DNA of 6,748 nt, taken from Bacteroidales bacterium UBA3764 (GTDB taxonomy: Bacteria > Bacteroidota > Bacteroidia > Bacteroidales > UBA932). The position numbers and the translations under genes were made by a program. Where the stretch lies: the NCBI GenBank assembly GCA_002371115.1, contig DFFY01000112.1:1-6748 (forward strand), given 5' to 3'. Numbering within the stretch: position 1 is the first letter of the stretch; every line of letters starts with the position of its first letter. Under the pieces are notes generated by a model that was given only the letters and a program-made list of their open reading frames with translations, had not been told where the DNA came from and ran no database searches. This document shows, piece after piece, positions 1 to 5,162 of the stretch.

Positions 1-116
1 ACGGTATGCAGCAGGTCTATCCAGAATCGCTGGGTCTCGCCCTTCTCGTAGCCCTTGCCGGACCAGTCTTTTACGAACTGTTTTGCTGCCTGTTTTTGGG
101 TATTGGTTGATGCCAT
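1..116 (-). CDS. N-terminus of an MmeI-like (type IIL) DNA methyltransferase, partial
   Basis: Only the first 38 codons lie in the window; the gene runs off the left edge. The peptide starts MASTNTQKQAAKQFVKDW and continues with GKGYEKGETQRFWIDLLHTV. The pattern of an early F-V-x-x-W, then G-x-G-x-E-K-G-E-x-Q-x-F-W and a hydrophobic L-L stretch is, from memory, the signature of the N-terminal domain of class I SAM-dependent DNA methyltransferases of the MmeI/type IIL restriction-modification type. Those are large single-chain enzymes that combine adenine methylation with target recognition, and often endonuclease activity. Neither the catalytic SAM and NPPY motifs nor any nuclease motif is visible here, so whether it restricts or only methylates is unknown. 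The start codon is chosen because a well-placed promoter lies about 27 bases upstream. The gene is transcribed in the same direction as the lipoprotein operon but is separated from it by a 200-base gap with its own promoter. Confidence 0.7.
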   Translation of the reverse strand, partial: MASTNTQKQAAKQFVKDWSGKGYEKGETQRFWIDLLHT

Positions 117-142
117 AGTGGTCGGTGCGTCTATAAATCGCC

Positions 143-176
143 CAAATTTACTGATTTTTCGCGACTTCATTGCAAA
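143..176 (-). promoter_or_regulatory. Bacteroidota-type promoter of the DNA methyltransferase gene
   Basis: On the minus strand a perfect -7 element TAAATTTG (143-150, consensus TAnnTTTG) is preceded by a TTTG at 173-176 that can serve as the -33 element, with a 22-base spacer (one base more than the usual 19-21). Transcription would begin near 136, giving a leader of about 20 bases before the ATG at 116. Assignment rests on consensus matching only. Confidence 0.5.
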
Positions 177-266
177 AGATTGCAGTTGATCAGAATTCGA
201 ACGATTCGTCCGGATTCAGGGGTTCTATACGGAAAAAATATAGACAATAATGCTACAATACGAGGG
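177..266. other. Intergenic stretch, nothing recognised
   Basis: This AT-richer gap lies between the methyltransferase promoter and the hairpin that ends the lipoprotein operon. I see no open frame with protein-like character, no tRNA-like cloverleaf and no repeat shared with the rest of the window. Confidence 0.4.
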
Positions 267-298
267 AAGGATGATACTCGCCTCCGGGTACCGTCCTT
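267..298 (-). terminator. Hairpin terminator after the lipoprotein operon
   Basis: Bases 267-279 pair with 286-298 across a six-base loop: 13 pairs including two G-T wobbles and one A-C mismatch. The hairpin starts 21 bases beyond the flavodoxin stop codon, where an operon terminator would sit. The T-run lies on the plus-strand side (297-300) rather than downstream on the minus strand, so it may act as a processing or stability hairpin rather than a textbook intrinsic terminator. Confidence 0.45.
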
Positions 299-318
299 TT
301 GGGGGTTGTCTGGTTCTG

Positions 319-756
319 CTACAGGTTCAACTTCTTCAGCCAGGCATCAATCTGGGGGATTACGGTCTTGCCTTTCCAGTTAAGGCCGGACTTTTCCAGG
401 AAGGTGCGGACGGGCATCGGGGCGGTGTACCACCATACAGGGACGGCCACGATGAAGGTCTTGTACTGGTCAAAGTTCTCAGGGAGCCCTTTGATGGCCG
501 GGAACACGTTGTTATCGACCTCCTGCTTGGCATCCATGGTGCAAGGGTCATATTCTACGGGATAGGGCTTTTCTCGCTCAATACGGAAGGTGTCGGCACC
601 GGTTATTTCGACAATGTGGTTCACAACGGCCTCGGTGTTGCCACTCCAGCTGAACCAAGCGATAGGGGTCTTGTTCTCGTTCATTTTCTTGTTGTTTTGG
701 GCGCAGGCGGTGAGGCATAAAAGTGCCGCCGCTGCAAGGATCATAAGCTTTTTCAT
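319..756 (-). CDS. Flavodoxin-like lipoprotein with an apparent internal deletion
   Basis: A 145-residue flavodoxin-fold protein, presumably an FMN-dependent redox protein anchored outside the cytoplasm. Residues 1-18 form a lipoprotein signal peptide with lipobox LTAC (Cys18). Residues 36-41 (SWSGNT) are the FMN phosphate loop, followed by a helix (EAVVNHIVE). PAIKG near 86-90 and the strand FIVAVPVWWYTAPMP (101-115) are typical of the flavodoxin_4 type, with the aromatic flavin-contacting loop. After GKTVIP (129-134), family members normally continue with a Gly-rich second flavin loop (F-x-T-x-G-G-x-G) and roughly 35-40 more residues before a terminal helix. Here the chain jumps directly to QIDAWLKKLNL, which resembles that final helix, so a middle segment seems missing in frame. 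FMN binding may be weak or lost. Its ATG overlaps the stop of the upstream hydrolase (ATGA), so the two are translationally coupled. Confidence 0.8.
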   Translation of the reverse strand: MKKLMILAAAALLCLTACAQNNKKMNENKTPIAWFSWSGNTEAVVNHIVEITGADTFRIEREKPYPVEYDPCTMDAKQEVDNNVFPAIKGLPENFDQYKTFIVAVPVWWYTAPMPVRTFLEKSGLNWKGKTVIPQIDAWLKKLNL

Positions 757-1796
757 AAGTTAATGGTTTTCAGCCAGCCAGCGATATAATCGGCAATCAC
801 GTCATTGTTCTTCTCCTGGAACAGGAAGTGGCTGTTGCCGGTGATGCCTTCGTCGGGGAGATAAACCACCTTGGCATTGCCGCCGTCGGCATTGTAATGC
901 TCTGCAAAGTCGCGGCACTGGTTCAGGACCATCTGCCAGAAGCCGGTGGACTGGATGTCTTCGGGACCGTTCAGGATGTAATCGCCGAAGAGGAAGAGCA
1001 TGGGCACCTTGGCATCCAGGAACTTCTGATACTCGAGAGATCCCGGGAAAGGACCGAAGCCGGGCTCTACGGCGATGATGGCGGCGATATTCTCCGCATC
1101 CGTGGCCCAGCCCACACGGCCGCCCTGGGAATGGGTAATGTAGATGCTCTTCTTGCCGGTCATGGCCTTGACATCGGCGAGAACGGCGCTGAGGGCCTTG
1201 CCGAAGAGGGCTTCGTCGTAGTTGCCGGTGTTGGGCGTCATCTGGCAGAAGAACTGCGTTTGGGCATCGGCCCCTTCCGGGAACTGGGAGCCTTCGTAGC
1301 GCTCCGGGGCCACGCGGCCGATACGGAAGTGCGTGTACCAGGCCTGTTCGCCCACCTTGAACTTGTCGCCGTCCACATCGCCGGGGTCATTGACGATGAA
1401 TTCCGTAGCACCGGCAGCGCCGCGACGAGGCTGGTCCACCAGGAAAACGCCGTAGCCCTTGCGAAGGAATAAGTTGCTCCAGCCTTCGCGGCCGTCCGGC
1501 GTGGTCTGCCAACCGGTGCGGGTCTGGCCGTAGCCGTGCAGGAAGACGATGGGGTTGCCGTTGCCATCGGCAGGAATTTGATAGAAGGTATTAGCGTGGT
1601 CCACGTGGGTGGTGGTGCCGGCGCGGGTAGCATCCATCCAGTTCTGTGAGGGATTATAGTCTCCGGGGATAGGAGCCGTGACGGTTCCGCCGGAAGAGAA
1701 AACGCCCTGTTTTTCAATGACAATGCCTTTGGGGGTGTTGTTGCAGCAGGCGGCAAAGGCAATTGCGGCTGCAAGGAGTACGAGTGTTTTTTTCAT
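753..1796 (-). CDS. Alpha/beta hydrolase lipoprotein (esterase-like)
   Basis: A 347-residue secreted alpha/beta-hydrolase fold enzyme, probably an esterase or lipase-like hydrolase of unknown substrate. The signal peptide ends at FAAC (Cys17, followed by a second Cys), implying a lipid-anchored periplasmic or surface protein. HGYGQTRTGW (87-96) is the oxyanion-hole loop after strand 3. The nucleophile elbow is YITHSQGG with Ser223; a His replaces the first Gly of the usual GxSxG and an extra Gly follows. Candidate acids are Glu244 (VEPG) and Asp272 (FLFGD). The catalytic His is probably His323 in GNSHFLF near the C-terminus. Length and motif order look complete. The start is fixed by the signal peptide; the ATG falls inside the out-of-frame tail of the upstream cupin frame. 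The stop overlaps the flavodoxin ATG by four bases, so this is the middle gene of one operon. Confidence 0.85.
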   Translation of the reverse strand: MKKTLVLLAAAIAFAACCNNTPKGIVIEKQGVFSSGGTVTAPIPGDYNPSQNWMDATRAGTTTHVDHANTFYQIPADGNGNPIVFLHGYGQTRTGWQTTPDGREGWSNLFLRKGYGVFLVDQPRRGAAGATEFIVNDPGDVDGDKFKVGEQAWYTHFRIGRVAPERYEGSQFPEGADAQTQFFCQMTPNTGNYDEALFGKALSAVLADVKAMTGKKSIYITHSQGGRVGWATDAENIAAIIAVEPGFGPFPGSLEYQKFLDAKVPMLFLFGDYILNGPEDIQSTGFWQMVLNQCRDFAEHYNADGGNAKVVYLPDEGITGNSHFLFQEKNNDVIADYIAGWLKTINL

Positions 1797-2535
1797 TTAC
1801 CGGCTGACCTTCAATCTGGTGATAGCCGATACCGTCCGTCACGATGAGCACCTGTCCGCCCGCATGGGAGTGCCAGGCATTGTACACGCCGGGCTCGAAG
1901 ACAACGTTGTGGAGGCCCGGGCAGCCTGCAACATTGGGTTCCTCCAGCGTGTTCGCCAGGTGGATGGGGCCATTGAAAGTGGGAAGGGTTATTGCCTCTG
2001 CCGGGGCGGGGAACATACTCAAATCATTAACCGTTATGCCCGACTCCGATTGGGCCTCTGAGATTGCCGAAAGATAATCTTCCTCCGTGAGTGTATTGTC
2101 CTCATCGGCCAGTATCTCCGGCTGCCAGGCTGCATCGTAGATGACCATCTGCGAGAACCAGTTGTCCTTAGTGGCCCCGTGCCAATGGCGCACGCCGGCG
2201 GGAATCTGCAGGACATCGCCTTTGCGAAGAATCTGCGCAGGCTTGTCTTCCTCCTGATAAAGGCCGACGCCGCCGGTTACAAGCACTACCATCCCGCCAT
2301 GCCGATGCCAGGAACTGTGAGCGCCTGGAGCGAAGGTGATGTTATTGGTCGCCGGAAAGTTGAACACCGTATCCGGCTGAATCATCGGTTGAAGGTATGC
2401 CTCTCCTGTGAAGGGCGGTGAAGGCAGCCGGTTCCCGAAGGGGAAGGTCAGGTCTTCCTTGCCAATGGTAGTGCCCGTCTTGCAGGCCGTTAGGCTTGCA
2501 ATGGCTATTGCAGTAAGAATGAGATACTTTTTCAT
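1714..2535 (-). CDS. Double-cupin lipoprotein with broken second cupin
   Basis: The frame encodes 273 residues, of which about 246 look native. Residues 1-18 are a lipoprotein signal (lipobox LTAC, Cys18). The first cupin (about 63-133) is complete: GAHSSWHRHGG supplies metal ligands His77 and His79, GDVLQIPAG is the second motif, and GVRHWHG supplies His117/His119. A linker leads to the second cupin from about 190, with PGVYNAWHSHAGG (His222, His224) and the strand VLIVTDGIGYHQIEGQPV. There it breaks: residues 247-273 (NEKNTRTPCSRNC onward) are simply the hydrolase signal-peptide region read in another frame. The missing piece would hold the second half of cupin 2, including its GD and HWHG motifs. 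The family resembles cupin lyases and carboxymuconolactone-decarboxylase-associated cupins; the reaction is not assignable. It is the first gene of the lipoprotein operon, divergent from the aldo/keto reductase. Confidence 0.8.
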   Translation of the reverse strand: MKKYLILTAIAIASLTACKTGTTIGKEDLTFPFGNRLPSPPFTGEAYLQPMIQPDTVFNFPATNNITFAPGAHSSWHRHGGMVVLVTGGVGLYQEEDKPAQILRKGDVLQIPAGVRHWHGATKDNWFSQMVIYDAAWQPEILADEDNTLTEEDYLSAISEAQSESGITVNDLSMFPAPAEAITLPTFNGPIHLANTLEEPNVAGCPGLHNVVFEPGVYNAWHSHAGGQVLIVTDGIGYHQIEGQPVNEKNTRTPCSRNCLCRLLQQHPQRHCH

Positions 2536-2666
2536 AGTGCAAATATCGGAAAAATCTTTTTCCCGACGACACTTTCACTTTTTCCGGAAATGCGGCACAG
2601 AATTTCCGTTTCTCAGCTGCGATTTCAAGATGAAATTTCTCAAGGAATAAGCCCACCGCACGCTCC

Positions 2667-2717
2667 GACCAAGTGTCCGGCTCTCCATCTCACAGAAAAT
2701 GAGTATATTTGTGCGCT
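2667..2717 (+). repeat. Promoter-like sequence, copy 1 (matches 4207-4257)
   Basis: These 51 bases share 36 identities with 4207-4257 by hand alignment. The core 2677-2710 matches 4217-4250 at 29 of 34 positions, and most differences are transitions. Both copies contain GGCTCTCC, then TCTC, then GAAAATGA followed by a -7-like TAnATTT. This copy lies directly before the aldo/keto reductase start and contains its best -7 element. Confidence 0.55.
2704..2711 (+). promoter_or_regulatory. -7 element of the aldo/keto reductase operon
   Basis: TATATTTG matches the Bacteroidota -7 consensus TAnnTTTG exactly and lies 22 bases before the ATG at 2734, giving a short leader of about 15 bases. No TTTG is found at the expected -33 distance, so the upstream element is weak or different. 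Confidence 0.5.
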
Positions 2718-2733
2718 AAAGAACTTGCTGGAC

Positions 2734-3558
2734 ATGCAAAACGTTAAACTCAATAACGGGATTGAGATGCCCATCCTCGGTTACGGGGTGTATATGGTGG
2801 ACCCGTCCATCACCGAGCGCTGCGTCCTTGATGCGCTGAGTGTTGGTTACCGTTCGCTGGACACTGCGCAATACTATGAGAATGAGGCCATGGTCGGTGC
2901 TGCGGTCCGCGCATCCGGCATCCCTCGCGATGAAATTTTCATCACATCGAAGCTCTGCCAGACACGTCCCTCCTATGCCCAGGCCAAGGAGAATGTAAAA
3001 GGCTCCCTGAGAAGGATGAAACTGGATTACCTGGACCTTATGCTCATCCATTGGCCGATGGGCAATGACAGCGACATCTGGCTTGCCTTCGAGGACCTGG
3101 TGAAGGAAGGATACCTCCGCTCCATCGGCGTATCCAACTTTTACCCAGAGACCTATGAGGCGCTCGTGAAGAATGCCTCAGTCATTCCTGCCGTAAACCA
3201 GATAGAGACCCATGTCTTCTATCAGCAGCGTCCCATGGTGGAGCTTATGGCCCGCTACGGAACTGCCGTGGAATCCTGGGGGCCGCTGGCAGAAGGTCTC
3301 AACGGCATCTTCTCCCATCCAGCCCTCATGGAGGTGGGGAATGCCCATGGGAAGACGGCTGCACAGGTAGCGCTCCGTTTCCTCATCCAGCAGGGGATTA
3401 TCGTCATTCCCAAGTCCGTCCACAAGGAGCGCATGATACAGAACATGGATGTGTTCGATTTTGAGCTCTCAGAAGACGAAATGGCCGCCGTCCGCCGGCT
3501 TGATACCGGCCATAACCTGGAGGGCTGGCCCGCCGACGCATTGAGATACAATCCATAA
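2734..3558 (+). CDS. Aldo/keto reductase (NADPH-dependent)
   Basis: A 274-residue cytoplasmic (alpha/beta)8-barrel oxidoreductase that should reduce aldehydes or ketones with NADPH. The catalytic tetrad is all present: Asp43 and Tyr48 in LDTAQYYENE, Lys73 in TSKL, and His106 in LMLIHWP. GVSNF (132-136) and N155-Q156 are the usual cofactor and active-site neighbours. IPKSVHKERMIQN (225-237) is the NADPH 2'-phosphate-binding signature. Length is normal for the 2,5-diketo-gluconate reductase/AKR5-like branch, but the physiological substrate cannot be read from sequence. The frame is open back to 2590, but the upstream residues are not family-like and the promoter falls inside them, so the ATG at 2734 (MQNVKLNNGIEMP) is the start. 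The FMN reductase begins four bases after its stop, so the two form an operon. Confidence 0.92.
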   Translation: MQNVKLNNGIEMPILGYGVYMVDPSITERCVLDALSVGYRSLDTAQYYENEAMVGAAVRASGIPRDEIFITSKLCQTRPSYAQAKENVKGSLRRMKLDYLDLMLIHWPMGNDSDIWLAFEDLVKEGYLRSIGVSNFYPETYEALVKNASVIPAVNQIETHVFYQQRPMVELMARYGTAVESWGPLAEGLNGIFSHPALMEVGNAHGKTAAQVALRFLIQQGIIVIPKSVHKERMIQNMDVFDFELSEDEMAAVRRLDTGHNLEGWPADALRYNP

Positions 3559-3562
3559 GACG

Positions 3563-4117
3563 ATGAAGAAAGTTTTGATTATAGCGGGTAGTCCCCGCAA
3601 AGGTGGCAACTCGGACATGTTGGCCCAGCAGTTCGCCAAAGGCGCCGCCGAGAGTGGCAACGAAGTGGAGATTATTTATCTCCGCGAGAAGAAAATTAAC
3701 TATTGCCAGGGCTGCCTGGTGTGTCTCCAGAAAGGGGAGTGCTTCCAGAAGGATGACGCCAACAGCCTTCTTCCCAAGATGATGGAAGCCGATGTCGTAT
3801 GCTTCTCCTGCCCCGTGTACTACTACTCCGTCTGCGGTCAGATGAAGGTTTTTCTGGACCGCATGAATCCGCTTTACGACAGGATGAAGGACAAGGACTT
3901 CTATTATATGGTCACTGCCCAGGACGATAACAAGGCCCAACTGGACCGTGCCTTCGATGTCTTCGACGGTTTCGCCGACTGCTTTGCCGACATCCGCCGC
4001 TGCGGCCGCATCTACGGAGGCGGGGTCGACAAGAAGGGAGAGGTGGAAGCCCTTCCGGCCTTCACCGAGGCTTACGAGCTTGGGAAATCCGTCCGCTCAT
4101 CCGGGAACCGCATCTGA
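3563..4117 (+). CDS. NADPH-dependent FMN reductase / iron-sulfur flavoprotein-like, altered tail
   Basis: A 184-residue flavodoxin-fold protein of the NADPH-dependent FMN reductase family. GSPRKGGNS (9-17) is the FMN phosphate loop. CQGCLVCLQKGEC (48-60) gives cysteines spaced C-x2-C-x2-C-x5-C, the compact motif of iron-sulfur flavoproteins; many relatives annotated simply as NAD(P)H oxidoreductases carry a similar Cys pattern, so a 4Fe-4S cluster is possible but unproven. SCPVYYYSVCGQMKVFLDR (82-100) is the flavin-contacting loop and dimer helix, and YGGGV (151-155) is typical near the C-terminus. Family members usually end soon after AYELGKS. Here the last residues, RSSGNRI, come from reading the Old Yellow Enzyme remnant out of frame, so only a short native tail is lost and the protein is probably functional. 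It probably recycles flavin or electrons for the neighbouring reductases. Confidence 0.88.
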   Translation: MKKVLIIAGSPRKGGNSDMLAQQFAKGAAESGNEVEIIYLREKKINYCQGCLVCLQKGECFQKDDANSLLPKMMEADVVCFSCPVYYYSVCGQMKVFLDRMNPLYDRMKDKDFYYMVTAQDDNKAQLDRAFDVFDGFADCFADIRRCGRIYGGGVDKKGEVEALPAFTEAYELGKSVRSSGNRI

Positions 4118-4242
4118 TCAAACGCTGGATGGACGGCGACACCCGTCCCGCCCTCTGTGTCAGTTGCAACAGTTGCTATCGTACGCCCGGACATGCCTGC
4201 ATCTTCGACCGCCTGCCCGGCTCTCCGTCTCGCGGAAAATGA
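4090..4242 (+). pseudogene. C-terminal remnant of an Old Yellow Enzyme type NADH:flavin oxidoreductase
   Basis: In the frame starting at 4090 about 50 codons read RPLIREPHLIKRWMDGD, then a Cys-rich stretch CVSCNSCYRTPGHACIF, then a short tail ending at TGA 4240-4242. RPLIREPxLIxxW-x-GD followed by C-x2-C is, from memory, how the C-terminal end of NADH:flavin oxidoreductases (Old Yellow Enzyme/2,4-dienoyl-CoA reductase-like) looks in Bacteroidota. The other ~300 residues with the FMN barrel are absent: upstream is the FMN reductase in a different frame. There is no start codon in a suitable position, so it is not expected to be translated. The junction lies near 4088-4092 and fits a deletion joining the 3' end of the FMN reductase to the 3' end of the next gene. 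The last residues (LPGSPSRGK) overlap the promoter-like repeat and may not be native. Confidence 0.6.
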
Positions 4243-4257
4243 TTACATTTACGTAGA
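4207..4257 (+). repeat. Promoter-like sequence, copy 2, without a following gene
   Basis: This is the second copy of the 51-base sequence found before the aldo/keto reductase. Its -7-like element is TACATTTA (4243-4250, one mismatch to TAnnTTTG). No open reading frame follows; the palindromic repeat starts 13 bases later. It may be the promoter of a deleted gene. Confidence 0.45.
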
Positions 4258-4269
4258 TAGATTAATCGT

Positions 4270-4383
4270 AATTTGGCGGGGGTGCGGTTAGCTGGTCGGA
4301 ATTTTACCAGCTAACCTCAAAAAAGCCCGTTTTTGCGTTTAGGTGGTCAAATAATTACCAGCTAACCGCACGGTGAAATGTGC
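4270..4383 (+). repeat. Two-unit palindromic repeat, copy 1
   Basis: This is the first of two near-identical ~114-bp copies (the other at 6065-6179). Perfect 15-bp inverted ends GTGCGGTTAGCTGGT (4282-4296) and ACCAGCTAACCGCAC (4357-4371) enclose a 90-bp element. Internally there are two ~34-bp hairpin units with a 51-bp period, 4283-4316 and 4334-4367. In unit 1 GGTTAGCTGGT pairs perfectly with ACCAGCTAACC over a nine-base loop; unit 2 has a degenerate left arm. A small CAAAAA/TTTTTG dyad (4318-4335) lies between them. The left end can pair with either the inner or outer right arm, so the structures exclude each other. No coding potential, terminal transposon ends or target duplication is evident. 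It resembles a REP/MITE-like palindromic element and lies between convergent genes. Confidence 0.85.
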
Positions 4384-4406
4384 AAGATTCACATTTAAAG
4401 ATATAA

Positions 4407-4445
4407 CAAGGCCCCAGTAGTCACCTAAGGATTACCGGGGCTTTG
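4407..4445 (-). terminator. Hairpin terminator of the pgeF operon
   Basis: CAAGGCCCC (4407-4415) pairs with GGGGCTTTG (4437-4445), nine pairs with one wobble. After a single mismatch the stem continues with GTAGTC (4417-4422) against GATTAC (4430-4435), one wobble, closing on a short loop. It lies 23 bases past the stop of the last minus-strand gene. There is only a weak T-rich stretch after it on the minus strand. It may also stop transcripts from the left. Confidence 0.55.
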
Positions 4446-4467
4446 TGCAATATGCCATTGTCTATAT

Positions 4468-4671
4468 TTACGGATTAGGATTGCACCTAACCCATCCGTA
4501 TTTATTATCGGCACGGTCGCCTTCAACGCTGCATTCATACTTGGTAACGACTACGTTGTAATAACGCATCGTCTCGTCGGCGATATCCAGTCCCGAGCAC
4601 TTTTGGGAAGGATATCCCACAATCCTGCCGATTGCTATTTCCGGACGGTACAGATTGATGAGCGGCTCCAT
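4468..4671 (-). CDS. Small hypothetical protein, last gene of the pgeF operon
   Basis: A 67-residue protein that I do not recognise. It has two cysteines in the middle part and one near the C-terminus (GYPSQKCSG, KYECSVEG, VRCNPNP), no signal peptide and no membrane segment; the second half is rich in charged and polar residues. Support for it being real comes from context: its ATG follows the stop of the preceding gene by two bases, and a strong hairpin follows its own stop. It is probably cotranscribed with the DUF4250 gene and the 91-residue gene. Confidence 0.5.
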   Translation of the reverse strand: MEPLINLYRPEIAIGRIVGYPSQKCSGLDIADETMRYYNVVVTKYECSVEGDRADNKYGWVRCNPNP

Positions 4672-4673
4672 CC

Positions 4674-4949
4674 CTAAAGTTCTATGAAAGGGTTCTCTGA
4701 AAGCATCCGCTCCATTTTCTCAATTGCGTCACGGAGCTGTTCGCCAAAGCTGTCATGCTCCTTGAGATAGGCGTCATTCTCTTCAGACAGAACGGCGTAA
4801 AGAGCCGGTGACATGGCGTTTACATAGGAGGCGATGGCATCCTCGATGTGGTCCTTCTCCCGCTCGGAGGTGGAGTGCGCATAGACCCGTTCTTTCTGGT
4901 GGAAGAACGCATAGGCTTGCTCGATGATATGGTGGTTCAGGACGCTCAT
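4674..4949 (-). CDS. Small helical hypothetical protein
   Basis: A 91-residue, probably all-helical cytoplasmic protein starting MSVLNHHIIEQAYAFFHQK. It has no signal or membrane segment. The middle (HIEDAIASYVNAMSPALYAVL) and C-terminal (FGEQLRDAIEKMERMLSE) stretches look like amphipathic helices. I do not recognise a named family and assign no function. The frame is open upstream to 5039, but the ATG at 4949 overlaps the stop of the DUF4250 gene as ATGA, and the upstream residues are low-quality Arg/Gly-rich sequence, so the shorter start is preferred. It is flanked by two other tightly spaced small genes, so translational coupling is likely. Confidence 0.65.
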   Translation of the reverse strand: MSVLNHHIIEQAYAFFHQKERVYAHSTSEREKDHIEDAIASYVNAMSPALYAVLSEENDAYLKEHDSFGEQLRDAIEKMERMLSENPFIEL

Positions 4950-5131
4950 TTCACGCAGTTCAGGTTTTCCTTGTAGGCATACCCTTCGCTTGCGAGCAGG
5001 CGGTCCATCTCCTCCCGCCCGATGCCATAGCAGTAGCAAATCTGGTCGAGGTTCTCGAACTCCTCGTCCCGAAGAAGGAAGTTGATGCTGGAGACGAGCA
5101 TCGGGATGTCGGAAAGTGGTAGATGATCCAT
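4946..5131 (-). CDS. DUF4250 domain-containing protein
   Basis: A 61-residue protein matching, from memory, the small DUF4250 family. The signature is an early D-x-P-M-L-V-S-S-I-N followed by L-R-D, then an L-x-x-I-C-x-x-x-x-I-x-R-E-E-hydrophobic helix and L-A-S-x-G-Y-x-Y near the end. The central part (LDQICYCYGIGREEMDRLLASEGY) reads like a small helix-turn-helix-like helical bundle, but DNA binding has not been shown for the family to my knowledge. No function is known. The family is found alone as a complete small protein, so this length is normal. It begins 31 bases after the pgeF stop and overlaps the next start by four bases, placing it in the pgeF operon. Confidence 0.75.
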   Translation of the reverse strand: MDHLPLSDIPMLVSSINFLLRDEEFENLDQICYCYGIGREEMDRLLASEGYAYKENLNCVK

Positions 5132-5162
5132 AACTTACTTTAGCTGCCTTAGGATGTGTGTT

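Larger units (their letters stand above)
2536..2733. promoter_or_regulatory. Divergent control region between cupin and aldo/keto reductase operons
   Basis: This 198-base gap separates two operons read outward. It holds several short dyads: GGAAAAA-TC-TTTTTCC (2548-2563, perfect 7-bp arms), TTTCCGGAAA (2581-2590, perfect palindrome), TTTCA-AGA-TGAAA (2623-2635) and GAAATTTC (2632-2639). TTTCTCA also occurs twice, at 2609 and 2636. Such clustering is what a shared operator would look like, but no regulator gene lies in the window to connect to it. A weak -7-like GATATTTG on the minus strand (2540-2547) sits only four bases from the cupin ATG, which would leave almost no leader, so the real cupin promoter is uncertain. 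Confidence 0.4.

Noticed and set aside
250..720. 156-codon plus-strand frame opposite the flavodoxin
   Set aside because: It is antisense to a clear flavodoxin-fold frame and has no family-like motifs.
828..1472. 214-codon plus-strand frame opposite the hydrolase
   Set aside because: It is a high-GC antisense shadow of the alpha/beta hydrolase, rich in Gly/Ala/Val/His with no motif.
2590..2733. Extended N-terminus of the aldo/keto reductase
   Set aside because: The added 48 residues are not family-like and contain the promoter; the family start is at 2734.
3404..3940. 178-codon minus-strand frame
   Set aside because: It spans the junction of the aldo/keto reductase and FMN reductase on the wrong strand; both sense genes have catalytic motifs.
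4407..4445. tRNA or riboswitch in the long hairpin
   Set aside because: It is one extended stem without cloverleaf arms or a recognisable ligand-binding core; its place after a stop codon fits a terminator.
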